Positions 19,402 to 30,430 of a stretch of 64,000 nt of DNA are shown piece after piece. Origin of the DNA: Triglochin maritima (Eukaryota > Streptophyta > Magnoliopsida > Alismatales > Juncaginaceae); NCBI GenBank assembly GCA_963682175.1, contig OY821770.1, forward strand, positions 13,484,501-13,548,500, read 5' to 3'. The notes under the pieces are model-generated. The model searched no databases and was not told the DNA's origin. It was given only the letters and a program-made list of their open reading frames with translations. Made by a program: the position numbers and the translations under genes. Position 1 is the first letter of the stretch; every line of letters starts with the position of its first letter.

Positions 19402-21235
19402 TTCATAAAGATAACTGACTGACAGGTTCTAGGAGCCCGAAGGGTTTTTGTAAAATCAATTCAATTGATTGAGAAACGCCTCTCAACTTCTGAAGGTAAA
19501 GAAATCGACTGTGTTAGAAGATACTACATGCTTATTCTGTTAATGAGCTTCTATTGTAGTTTTATCTTATGCGAATCTGTTTTTGGCTTCACAGTAGTGT
19601 TTTGTACCTTGGGCTCTCTTAAGTTAAGTTTACAGTTTACAAAATGGTAGATGGATTTTAAACTTCTGAATATAACTTTGATCCCCTCTATGTATATATG
19701 AAATTGACCTTAGACTTCAAGAAAAATAGGAAAAAGGTCATTTTATATTCATCTATCTTCAGGGAGATGTTGCTTTTCTCATTGTCCATGAGATCTATAG
19801 TCTGTAAACCGACAATAGACATGTAATCTTTGTATAGTAAGTTAGTAACTTTGTGTGTTTTATGTTTTTGTTTTCATCTTCCATGTCTTACTCTACTGTT
19901 AAGGTTCTTTGTGCCTTATGTACTGTTTCTTCTTCAGTCTATTTTGTGAAGTTATTAGAATTATACACCATTTTTTTAAACTGTATACTCTTCATTGTAA
20001 ACCCGCAGACCAATGATCTGTTTTTTATTCTTCTATAAACTATATCATAGTCGATAATGCATGTTTAGATGAACTTGACAATGGTTTGCACTGAAACAGC
20101 TGGTTGCTTTTACTTCCGCAGGGAAACAAATTAAATGCTTTAAGAGTAGTATTAGTAATATAACTTTTCCTACTACATGTGCTTTTCCTTCGATTTTCAT
20201 TCTAGCAAGTTCATATCGACTGTCATTTTAGGTGTATATGATCTTTCAGATCTTCCATATGGTTTGATACACGCACTTAATTCGGAATACATAATCTGAG
20301 TGAAGCCCCAAAAGGAGTTGAATTCCGCAGAAATTGCTAGCATGTGATTTTCCTTCAATTTGAGTAGGACAGCCCATTGCTTACAGTTACAGATGACAAT
20401 AATAGTAGAGCCTTTAATCTCGAAGTACAGGTTAAAAGTGAAACTCATCAAGAAACTGTTTGTTGCTTATGGATAAGTCATATTCAAAATTTTGGAATTA
20501 TGAACATGACATCCAGTAATTGTCCAAGTTGACATTTCATCTCTTTGATGTTCCAACTGAGTGTAGCTAGCAGTGGAAGATGCCCCCTTTGAGTTCCATC
20601 TACTTTCTCAATCTTAGCTGGGAGTTTGTTGGATGTTGGGTATGTATCTTCTGCACGTAGGCATGCTAAATAAGATGTGGATATTAGACCTACCATTAAT
20701 TCTCCTCCCATTAATTGATCCACTATTCCTACTAGGCTTCTTGTCTGATGGAGGATGTACACAACAAACCAACATGATGGTTGTGCTAATTATTTTAAGA
20801 ACTAATTGGGCCAAAATATTTATCTTCTAGAAAGACTTGTGCGGGTAATGTTCTCCCAACATCTATTTTTATAGCCATAAAGATCAAGTTTTGGTGGGAG
20901 GCTTCTATCAGAGATCTCTTATTGTCGGAGACACAAATGTAACAATCACAAAGGACATATTTTTAGGGGAAAAGACAGACATTTGAGCATAGCCCAACTA
21001 AGTTAGGTACTAACTTTTGGAATTTAGGTACTAATCATGGTGCATGGTAAAGTGTAGTAGAAATAGAAGTTTAGCCAATTAGTGTTGTCAATAAGATTTG
21101 ATGTCTTATCAATACCACCTACAATTGTACTTAGAAAGGTTTGTTTTCCCACACAAGATCCATCCATCTTTTCCACAGTATAAATTGTGTTTGGATAATA
21201 AAAACATTGTGCTCGTGTAGAAGATTGACGCTAAC
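19402..21235. other. BSK 3' flank and intergenic DNA
   Basis: The 3' untranslated region of BSK probably occupies the first few hundred bases (AT-rich, several AATAAA-like words). No further exon, RNA gene or repeat with clear ends is recognisable; small open frames show no family resemblance. Confidence 0.45.
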
Positions 21236-21268
21236 ACCCCCCCCCCCCCCCCCCCAAAAAAAAAGAAA
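21236..21268. repeat. Homopolymer C tract followed by A tract
   Basis: A run of about 20 cytosines, broken by no other base, is followed directly by about nine adenines. It is the only long G/C homopolymer in the window and lies in otherwise AT-rich intergenic DNA. Its length is likely to vary between individuals and to suffer sequencing error. Confidence 0.9.
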
Positions 21269-21878
21269 TAAATCAAACACACTCTTTCTGTTCCATTAAT
21301 CCAACTTTTTATCCACATGTTTTCAAAATTCATCCACTATCATCTTTTATTTTTCAACTCTTTCTTCTACATCATTTCTTTTTTATTTTTTCACAATAAT
21401 TCACAAATCATATTATTAATTAAAAAATGTTACAAATAATTTTATAAAAAAATAAAAAAAAATCGAAAAAACAAATTTAAAACCCAGTCAAGCGTGGGAC
21501 ATGTTCCTTTAGAGTCGATCATGGATAAAACCAAAAAAATATTTTAAATGATTTTAACTAAAATTCAAAACAAAAAGAAAAAAAACACCAATGGACATGT
21601 GGTGTCCCATGGCCGGCGCGCCCCGGTGGCCTAGGACATTACCGCCTATTGAGCAAGAGAAATTGCCAAAAACTGTCCATCTGGAAAGCTTGTAATTATC
21701 GTCTGAATCTCCCAGAAATTAGCCAGCTTTATGCCTATTTCACTATTTGAGATCAAGATTATCCTACTCATCACTAGAGATATTTTCCCACACATCTGAA
21801 TATTAAATAAATCTTGACAGGAGAGACACTACACATGCGTTTACTTTTCAAGGAAAACATAACACATGGGATTTATCG
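21269..21878. other. AT-rich intergenic DNA
   Basis: Adenine-rich sequence with one short GC-rich island (CATGGCCGGCGCGCC near 21608-21622). No gene, RNA or bounded element could be supported. Confidence 0.4.
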
Positions 21879-21887
21879 TAACTAACC

Positions 21888-22413
21888 GGGTTAATTATAG
21901 TTTGCTACTAGTAGTATGCATTGATCCCTTTTGCATCCCTGAACTTTCAAATTTGACAGTTACCCCCTTTAGAATTTCGTTTCGTAACACTTTGATCTCT
22001 TGAACTTTAAAAATCTATTATGTAAACAAACATTTGTCTTTTTTTGCAATTTTTTGTTGTATCCCTAATACACTCCTAAACATATATTTACGTGCAAGTT
22101 CGGATTGAAACGGATGTCGGATTTGGTTGGAATTTGGGTCGGATTCAGTAGCAATCCAACCAAAATTACAACTATATCTGACATCCATTTTAATCCAAAC
22201 TTTCACGTAAATATAGGTTTAGGACTGTATTAGGGATACAACGAAAAAAATTACAAAAGAAATGACAAATGTGTATTCAAATAATGGATTTTCAAATTTC
22301 AAAAAGACAAAATGTTACAAAACGAAAGTTCAGGGGGATAACTGTCAACTTTGAAAATTCAAGGGTGCAAAGTAATCAAAACATAGTTCAGTGGGTCAAA
22401 CTGTAATTAACCC
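21888..22413. mobile_element. Foldback MITE (copy 1), probably Mutator-type non-autonomous
   Basis: The two halves are reverse complements. The left reads GGGTTAATTATAGTTTG and later CCCTGAACTTTCAAATTTGA. The right, read inward, gives GGGTTAATTACAGTTTG and CCCTTGAATTTTCAAAGTTGA. The arms are about 250 bases each with a short centre. Flanks TAACTAACC (21879-21887) and TAACTAATA (22414-22422) look like a 9-bp target duplication with two changes, which points to Mutator-like origin. No coding capacity. A second family member sits at 48667-49395. Confidence 0.8.
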
Positions 22414-22422
22414 TAACTAATA

Positions 22423-23335
22423 ATGGAACTAGAACTACAAGCAAAACATTTCCTACAATTCAAAGCGTGTGTACATTGTACGTGTGTTTTTACGCCTAAA
22501 ACTACAAGGATGATGCATGGTTAATGTTACAGAAGTGATAATTCAAAATTGGGTTCAGAATTGGGCTCCAAACATAACTTAATAGTGGACGTAGTCGTTT
22601 TTGCAAAATACCCACCCAAATAATATTTAGATATGAAGATGACCAGTGCGGAAATTACCCAAAAGTGTGATGGCTCATGTAAAATAATCATTGGGCAGAC
22701 AAAAATGTTTTTGAAATCCAAAATATAAACCAAAACAAAAATTCAACTGGGAGTACGAGAGAAGCGATTTTGAAGGATCTTGGGTGATTTGGGAGAGCCA
22801 CTGACGCTTTTGTGACGATTTCTTCGTTCAAATGTTGTGATGACTCAAGAAGAAGGAATCATAGGTTAGTTTTCCGTGTTAAATGTAAAACTCATGTTTC
22901 TTTTTGTGATTTTTGCATTTGTTGGAGTTATGGTTTGTTGGTAGATATGTATGAAAGTTTTTTTTGTGAGTTTCAAACAAAGAACGATCTCTAGACATGA
23001 ATCTTGTATTTTGGACATTTAGGGTTTAGTTGACACGGAATGTAGGTCATCGTTTAGCGATTTAAATCTGACAATCTGCACTTACCATTCTTACTCTTTA
23101 TATTTGCATAGTTATGTCAAGATTTGATAACACACGGACGGTCTGGATATGTAATAGTATTATATTTTGTTTTCTAATATATAGAATATTACATTTGAGG
23201 AATCTCGCTAATATTTTGTATGGATCATGTCTAGTTTGTCTAGGTAAGTTTTTGTCTGGATTCTCTTTAGCTACGTCTGGAATATGTTACCTGTGTCTGA
23301 ATATTTTATCAAATATCTCTGAAGTTATGTCTAGA
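22423..23335. other. Unassigned sequence flanking the young LTR element
   Basis: Together with 30431-32237 this is the site into which the LTR retrotransposon inserted. It contains short open frames and several GTCTGG words but no recognised protein family. It may itself be an old repeat. Confidence 0.35.
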
Positions 23336-23340
23336 TTTCA

Positions 23341-24756
23341 TGTTGAACGTTTTATATTTCTACCGCAAGTGCACGACCGCGATGAAGCGGTGGCAAGTAC
23401 GGGTCGTCCTCAGGGAGGTGAGCAGCCTCTTGTTTGCACGAAATCAAGTGGCGAAAATAATGGAGAAGAGAGTTGGTTACGCTACTCTACACTAAACTAC
23501 GCTAAGAAGTACGAAATGCGAAACAAAGAAATAAACGATCAAATAAAAACTAAGCTAAGAACAAAATAGAAGTGCTGGAATTTCAGGAATGGAAAACCCC
23601 TAAGGGGTGGAGTGAGTGCACACAAGCAAAGAGGTGGGTGTAGAATACATTCTTTAAGCACATGAAGGTGGTGTTTATCAAGCATAGGAAGTGTCTAAAT
23701 GTTATGGCAAAACCTATCAATCTATTCACCAACTTGGTTGATTAACATTTACATATGCAAGTTGTTTATTTCAGAACCTAAACAAGCATGAGAGGTGTCT
23801 AATCATTTTGGCAAAACTCATCAAGTTATAAATTCTATCCTAAACAAGCAAGCATACATTCATGTTTAATCAACACATTGAAATTAAAGCATTCATCCCA
23901 TTCTCTAATGCATGTATGTACATCTACTCCACCCTCCAAAGGGGATGGAACTACTCACTAAACATTACACTAATTATTAAACTATGGAAAAAAAGCATAT
24001 TAAAACTAAGCTAGAATTAAAAGACGATTAAACTAAAACATGCACAAACAATAAAAGGAGCATAAAACAAACAATGAAAGAAACACAAAACTTTATTGAT
24101 AAAATGACTCACATTAAAAGTAGCATCCTCCTACTTTAGTGTGTGCTTCAAGGCCTCACTTCTAGTAGGAAGAATAGCCACTTAAAATATGGAGTGATTA
24201 CAATGGAAGGTGAAGAGTTCTATTTATAGCCATGGAAAAAGGCAAACCGGGACAATCCCCCGATGTGGGACTAAACAAACACCAAAAATAGCCTAAACGA
24301 ACATTAATACAAGTCCAGGAGAAATTTGAGCGCATTTGGGCCAAAAGTGACCGCCAATTAGCGGTCTTGGACCGCCAATTAACGGTCTACAGTGTCCGGA
24401 TCGCTCTGGAATTTCTTGTGGGCTTTTCTGGAAGGCTATGTTGGTATTTGATGCATCTATTTTGCATGTTGGAGCTCCGACCCGAATAGAATTGCCAAAA
24501 TACTCCCCATGATGGTGAGGAGTATTCTGTTTTGCTCTTAGGTCCTTCGGTCTTGCATTCAGGTCCTTCTTCCTTGCATCTTGGTCCACAGATCTCACAA
24601 TTCAGTCCTTTTTCCCAGCTTTTGGGTCCTTTTATGCTTCATCTCTTCAAACCTATTTATTCCTGAAAACTAAACATAAAACTCGTAACATAGCATTATT
24701 TAGGTGAAAGATAATGGATATAAGATACAAATATGAGCATGAAATGATGTCAATCA
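23341..24756 (-). repeat. 3' LTR of the young retrotransposon
   Basis: 1416-bp long terminal repeat, nearly identical to 29011-30425. On the minus strand it runs from TGATTGACATC to CGTTCAACA. It contains a TATA-like word (minus strand, 24222-24228) and two 18-bp hairpin motifs at 24349-24366 and 24370-24387; in the second the right half is mutated (AACGGTC in place of AGCGGTC). Confidence 0.95.
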
Positions 24757-24770
24757 AATACCCCCACACC
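24757..24770 (-). promoter_or_regulatory. Polypurine tract
   Basis: On the minus strand GGTGTGGGGGTATT directly precedes the 3' LTR, the position expected for plus-strand DNA priming in reverse transcription. Confidence 0.65.
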
Positions 24771-26366
24771 TAACTTTTGCTAGTCCCGAGCAAAACAAAG
24801 AAAGAAAAAAGCATGCGAAAAAAACAAGAAATCCTAACTCACTTTCGTAGGAATCACGGTTGCACTTAGCACGTGCAACAAGCCGTTAAACCTCCTTGTC
24901 GCCAAGGAGGAGGAGTGTTGTCTCCTGAGGGTTTTCAGCGGATATACCCACAAAATCCGAACAAGATGCATTAATCAATATAGTTACACGACTTGTTGGA
25001 CTTATTTTGTCGATCATGGGACGTGATAATACTACGGGTCGACTCTATATATGTAATCAGTCCACACACCTAGCCTAATGAGTTATTCGTGAGAGTTAAC
25101 TAAGGAATTAAGTGAAAGACATGGGCAACCTTAACTTCTAAATGTGATACAATGTGTAAAGTCCATTTTGGTTCTTATTTGACTCTTTTTTTTCTTTTTC
25201 TTTTTCTTTTTCTTTTTTTTTTCTTTTTGTTTTGGAGCATTTTATTGGTTGGTGTTTGATTCTCCCAGGGTCAGGTTTCGTGCATCATTGCCTATGAGGA
25301 CTTACACTATCACGTACACCTTCCCCCAAATCTCCACATAGGGCGATCCCTACCACCCGTGTAACGGGAGTTCGGTCGGCGCATCCCAAGTCAGATGACT
25401 CGAAAGCACCAGGTACAAAGTCCCCTCAGACCTACTTTCCCGAGTGATAGGAGCCGTGCGAGAAGAGAGAACACCACTTATTTATCTATATGGGAACCAA
25501 AACCCCTACACTTAAGTTTCACAAAAAGAGATTAAGGGCCCTCGACTACGACAAACTTCCTTATACTCACAAACACGAATTATTTGACTCAATAAGTTCA
25601 GGGTGGACTTCTTTAAATGTTTGAGTACTGAAACCCTATGATTACACGCCCCCTGAGGGAAAACCAGGGTGCATCCTAACGAATCGACAAGACCTAAAGC
25701 CATTAAACTAGAAATCCTAATGCATCAAGTTCAAGACAATTTTGGGAGCTTTCTTTTTACTTTGCCTCTCAACGGTTTTGCACATGCTAAACACACGCAA
25801 AACCCACAAAAACATTTTCTTTCGCAAACACATGAAGATTTTGAAAGAAATGTGAAAATTTTAAAGCACTCGGCAAGCAAAAGAAGACAAGTCACCCAAG
25901 GATCATGGCAAGCAGATATATCAATGTTAAATGCGGCACACTAACATGACCCTAGCAGTACAAACAAACGAAAATAAAACCAAAGGAAAAAGACTCGACT
26001 ATGTACACACGTAAAACACCCCCCCACACACCTACTTCATGCATTGTCCTCAATGAATGTGAACAAGATACTACATGGATACATGCATGAAAAAGGAAAG
26101 ATCTCACCAACATGAAGTACAAAGGGACGTTCAGGGTCATGTTGATGGACACAAACCCAAATTCCCTCAAAACCTGTGAGAAGCTGAAGAAGGGAGATAA
26201 ATACGTGAAGAGATTGGGCCCAAGTACACAAGGGTTGGGGCCCACAACAATCGATGCTCACTGCAGGAGTCTTTTATTACACACTTTTTTTTAATATAAC
26301 TATGTACAATCATAAGTTCCCATCTTCATTTGTCAAAAGACATCAAATGGGAATCTCAAAAGTGGG

Positions 26367-27878
26367 TCAATGTACTTGGAAAGGGAACATGACACCACGC
26401 GGGGCCAGAATACTCATGTGTGGGCCCCCTTCACAAAGAGCATAAGATGAAATGAGAGGTTCATGAATTGGACGCAAAGGCGTCTCAATCAAAGGATCAA
26501 ACTGAAAGAACTTGAACCTCTCGAGAGTTTGAGAAATAAGGGGCAACGGAAGAAGAAAATCTTCTGTTGCGCTGCTGAAGTTATGATCGTCAATCCAAAC
26601 TCGCCAACCAACTGGCTGGTGAGCCGGAACGAGGTCAAGAACCTCGTTAGGCATGTCTGACTCACCAGGTGAACAAAAAGTGGGTCTCATACCCAAGGTA
26701 TCCTCTAAGGAACTCCTAATACCCTCATTAGCAATGTAGTTGTTTGATGTTCCATCATTTCCAAGATGATCAGGAACAATAGTGAGAGGCAAACTCTCAT
26801 CAGGTGGTTTGAAATTGAGGGTACTAGGGAGCTCTTGCTCCACCAGAGGTGAGTCCTTAAGGGGCACAACATGAAGATCATGTGGCTCAAGGGCCATGTG
26901 ACAAAAAGATAGGGCACAATCCTGTGCCGACTCATAATGAAATTGGTCCATGTTATTCTCAATTCGGATCGAATCCCCCACAATGTGATCGTGAATTGAA
27001 ACCCCAAGTCCCTCAGACTGACTAGGAGTTTGACTCTGAAAGATTGTGCTTTGAATTTGTGAATGTGGTGGTGGTTCGATATCAAACGATGAATCCACAT
27101 GTTGACAAGAAATGTCACCCTCCTCACGTTTACTTAATTGTTGTGTAATTTGACCCACATACATTTCCATAGTTTGCAGGGAATCGTGATTGGACTTCAA
27201 CACATTTTGAGTGGTTTCCATGAACGTTTGGAGGGCTTGTTCCAAAGAATCAAGTTTGGGGTCAACTGTGAGGTTCATGTCAGAATTTGGGAAATGGATG
27301 GGTTGGGTGGTGATGGGCTGAGAATGAGTCCAATGATTGGTCGTGGGGTGTTGGTAGAATTCAGGATATTCAGAAGGAGGGTACTGGGGTGGGAGTGATG
27401 TATAAGAATTTGAATAAGAATTGTCTCCCCATGAATCCATCCTTCTCGGGTTGTACGCGGATGCGTAATGGTCATACTGAGCATTTTGGGAAAAGGTATG
27501 CTCATACTCAGGCTCTGAGGAAACATAAGGACATTCCCCGCAAACATGACCACTCAACCCACAACAGCGACACGGTACGGCTACTGGAGCCACCGGTGCA
27601 CTCATGTCTTCTACCACATGCATGAAAGAGACCAAAGGTTCTTGCAATGTCTCAGTTTGATGACCAACATATGATCCGACGTAACTAGATGGAGATCTAG
27701 CAGTCGGTGCCTCTCTCATATCACCCCTATATAAAGATTGCTCAGTCACATAATGAAGATTATCCCAACCATACGGGGTGTTTGTCTGAGCCACCCCAGG
27801 TTGCATGGGTCCGGAGTACCAGGGAGAATTGTCCTGGTCCCAACAATGATATGGATGGTCGCCCATGTAACCATCCAT
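26367..27878 (-). CDS. Gag-like protein with CCHC zinc knuckle, encoded by the LTR element
   Basis: Uninterrupted 503-residue frame, the only long ORF of the 7.1-kb element. Near residues 100-116 the motif CRCCGLSGHVCGEC fits C-x2-C-x4-H-x4-C, the nucleic-acid-binding zinc knuckle of retroelement Gag proteins. The rest is rich in Pro, Ser, Gln, Tyr and acidic residues and has no protease or polymerase motif. A segment near residues 205-260 (LDSLEQALQTFMETTQNVL) looks helical. The knuckle lies in the N-terminal part, unlike canonical Gag where it is C-terminal, so the function is inferred from position in the element and from the motif. The stop at 26367 is followed by about 1.6 kb with no coding block before the 3' LTR. 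Confidence 0.7.
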   Translation of the reverse strand: MDGYMGDHPYHCWDQDNSPWYSGPMQPGVAQTNTPYGWDNLHYVTEQSLYRGDMREAPTARSPSSYVGSYVGHQTETLQEPLVSFMHVVEDMSAPVAPVAVPCRCCGLSGHVCGECPYVSSEPEYEHTFSQNAQYDHYASAYNPRRMDSWGDNSYSNSYTSLPPQYPPSEYPEFYQHPTTNHWTHSQPITTQPIHFPNSDMNLTVDPKLDSLEQALQTFMETTQNVLKSNHDSLQTMEMYVGQITQQLSKREEGDISCQHVDSSFDIEPPPHSQIQSTIFQSQTPSQSEGLGVSIHDHIVGDSIRIENNMDQFHYESAQDCALSFCHMALEPHDLHVVPLKDSPLVEQELPSTLNFKPPDESLPLTIVPDHLGNDGTSNNYIANEGIRSSLEDTLGMRPTFCSPGESDMPNEVLDLVPAHQPVGWRVWIDDHNFSSATEDFLLPLPLISQTLERFKFFQFDPLIETPLRPIHEPLISSYALCEGGPHMSILAPRGVMFPFQVH

Positions 27879-28986
27879 CTCGACAAAGAACTCTCGAGTT
27901 GATCACTCTCACCACCACGAGACCAACCTCGCAAAAAGTGCTCGACTCGACCCTAAAACGCTAACAGAGAGTGTAAAGGGGAGGAGACTAAAACGTAGAA
28001 GTAGGTGAGAAGAAGATGACTCAGAGGAGAAGGGACAAATTCCTAAAAACTAGCGTGGGTAAAGGGTGAGGTTAGAAGCCTAGTCTAGCAAACACGGCTC
28101 AAACAAGCTTAGGCTAGCTATGGGTCCTTACAGCTAGACGACGCCTAACTGCGAGGTCACACGGCCTCAACACGCCTCACCTCCCTACGACGAAGACCAC
28201 AATGCCCAGCAAGTGAGCCAAGATCCGGAGATCTCGTCTCTCCTACTATCGACAAAGTGGGCGACGCCGATCAGGCTATGACGGTCGTGACCGGTTCACT
28301 CTCCTAATGCGCCCAAGTCCTAATGGCCAATGTCTACTTGCTTTTAGATTAAGGCTTTACTTGAGTGTGCTTTTTGGGGCTAAGGAAGGGGTGATGAAAT
28401 CCCCCACCTTATCTTTGAAGACTATAGGTGGTGCCCCTTAAGATGTTTTGATCCTTAAGCTAGCAAGCAACTCACCAAGCAAACACTCACCTCACTCTTG
28501 TTTCGATGCAAACCTTACTCACTAATGAATGTCCTAATGCATGAATGAGTGTTAAGGAATGCGTACCTCACTCCAGCAATCAACGACAAAGATTAAAACT
28601 AAGAGAAGACAATTAACATGCTCAAGTCATTACTAGATGATACATGACCTAAACATAGCAAATGCCTAATCTTTTGCTTTGGGTTTTAGTGTCCAAGTTG
28701 ATTAAAGGAGTGTTGATTGGTTATTTATTGATCTGGGAGCAGACTATAGGTTCACACATGCCAAATTGGGCTCCCAGATAACTAAACTGTAAATAGAAAC
28801 AAACAGAAGAAAACTGGGGGTGAAAAGGTCTCACCAGGCCGCCAAACAGCGGTCTTGAGGGCTTGAAGTGTTCCCAATTTTTTCCTGCTGCTTTATCCTT
28901 GAATCCCAAATGTCCTGAGACAACACAAAACTAAAAAAAAGATCAAAGCCACTCGAATCGTCTAAACAAGAGTCTGGACTGGCACC

Positions 28987-29004
28987 TCCCCGGCAACGAC
29001 GCCA
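28987..29004 (-). other. Primer-binding-site region
   Basis: TGGCGTCGTTGCCGGGGA on the minus strand, six bases inside the 5' LTR. The same type of sequence follows the 5' LTR in many plant Gypsy elements and pairs with a tRNA 3' end. It fixes the element's orientation. Confidence 0.7.
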
Positions 29005-29010
29005 AAAACT

Positions 29011-30425
29011 TGTTGAACGTTTTATATTTCTACCGCAAGTGCACGACCGCGATGAAGCGGTGGCAAGTACGGGTCGTCCTCAGGGAGGTGAGCAGCCTCT
29101 TGTTTGCACGAAATCAAGTGGCGAAAATAATGGAGAAGAGAGTTGGTTACGCTACTCTACACTAAACTACGCTAAGAAGTACGAAATGCGAAACAAAGAA
29201 ATAAACGATCAAATAAAAACTAAGCTAAGAACAAAATAGAAGTGCTGGAATTTCAGGAATGGAAAACCCCTAAGGGGTGGAGTGAGTGCACACAAGCAAA
29301 GAGGTGGGTGTAGAATACATTCTTTAAGCACATGAAGGTGGTGTTTATCAAGCATAGGAAGTGTCTAAATGTTATGGCAAAACCTATCAATCTATTCACC
29401 AACTTGGTTGATTAACATTTACATATGCAAGTTGTTTATTTCAGAACCTAAACAAGCATGAGAGGTGTCTAATCATTTTGGCAAAACTCATCAAGTTATA
29501 AATTCTATCCTAAACAAGCAAGCATACATTCATGTTTAATCAACACATTGAAATTAAAGCATTCATCCCATTCTCTAATGCATGTATGTACATCTACTCC
29601 ACCCCCAAAGGGGATGGAACTACTCACTAAACATTACACTAATTATTAAACTATGGAAAAAAAGCATATTAAAACTAAGCTAGAATTAAAAGACGATTAA
29701 ACTAAAACATGCACAAACAATAAAAGGAGCATAAAACAAACAATGAAAGAAACACAAAACTTTATTGATAAAATGACTCACATTAAAAGTAGCATCCTCC
29801 TACTTTAGTGTGTGCTTCAAGGCCTCACTTCTAGTAGGAAGAATAGCCACTTAAAATATGGAGTGATTACAATGGAAGGTGAAGAGTTCTATTTATAGCC
29901 ATGGAAAAAGGCAAACCGGGACAATCCCCCGATGTGGGACTAAACAAACACCAAAAATAGCCTAAACGAACATTAATACAAGTCCAGGAGAAATTTGAGC
30001 GCATTTGGGCCAAAAGTGACCGCCAATTAGCGGTCTTGGACCGCCAATTAGCGGTCTACAGTGTCCGGATCGCTCTGGAATTTCTTGTGGGCTTTTCTGG
30101 AAGGCTATGTTGGTATTTGATGCATCTATTTTGCATGTTGGAGCTCCGACCCGAATAGAATTGCCAAAATACTCCCCATGATGGTGAGGAGTATTCTGTT
30201 TTGCTCTTAGGTCCTTCGGTCTTGCATTCAGGTCCTTCTTCCTTGCATCTTGGTCCACAGATCTCACAATTCAGTCCTTTTTCCCAGCTTTTGGGTCTTT
30301 TTATGCTTCATCTCTTCAAACCTATTTATTCCTGAAAACTAAACATAAAACTCGTAACATAGCATTATTTAGGTGAAAGATAATGGATATAAGATACAAA
30401 TATGAGCATGAAATGATGTCAATCA
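29011..30425 (-). repeat. 5' LTR of the young retrotransposon
   Basis: 1415 bp. It holds the active promoter copy: a CTATAAATAG box (TATAAAT at 29891-29897, minus strand). Two perfect GACCGC..GCGGTC hairpin motifs lie at 30018-30035 and 30039-30056; a related GGCCGC..GCGGTC copy lies in the leader at 28837-28854. Confidence 0.95.
29891..29897 (-). promoter_or_regulatory. TATA box of the retrotransposon LTR
   Basis: TATAAAT within GGCTATAAATAGAACTC on the minus strand. It is the only strong TATA context in the LTR; transcription would start about 30 bases on, toward lower coordinates. Confidence 0.6.
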
Positions 30426-30430
30426 TTTCA

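Larger units (their letters stand above)
23341..30425 (-). mobile_element. Young gag-only (non-autonomous) LTR retrotransposon, probably Ty3/Gypsy-related
   Basis: Two near-identical LTRs (23341-24756, 1416 bp; 29011-30425, 1415 bp) flank 4254 bp. The 5-bp target duplication TTTCA is perfect (23336-23340 and 30426-30430). The LTRs have TG..CA ends, and by eye they differ at two bases (near 24382 and 24629) and one 1-bp indel (near 23936). Next to the right LTR, the minus strand reads TGGCGTCGTTGCCGGGGA, typical of a primer-binding region in plant Gypsy elements. A purine-rich tract abuts the left LTR on the minus strand. Transcription is therefore right to left. The internal region holds one long ORF (gag-like, 26367-27878) and no protease, reverse transcriptase, RNase H or integrase, so mobility would need enzymes from another element. 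Confidence 0.93.

Noticed and set aside
24293..24598. 101-residue minus-strand frame, repeated identically at 29962-30267
   Set aside because: Lies wholly inside the LTRs, so the repetition reflects LTR duplication; no protein family resemblance.
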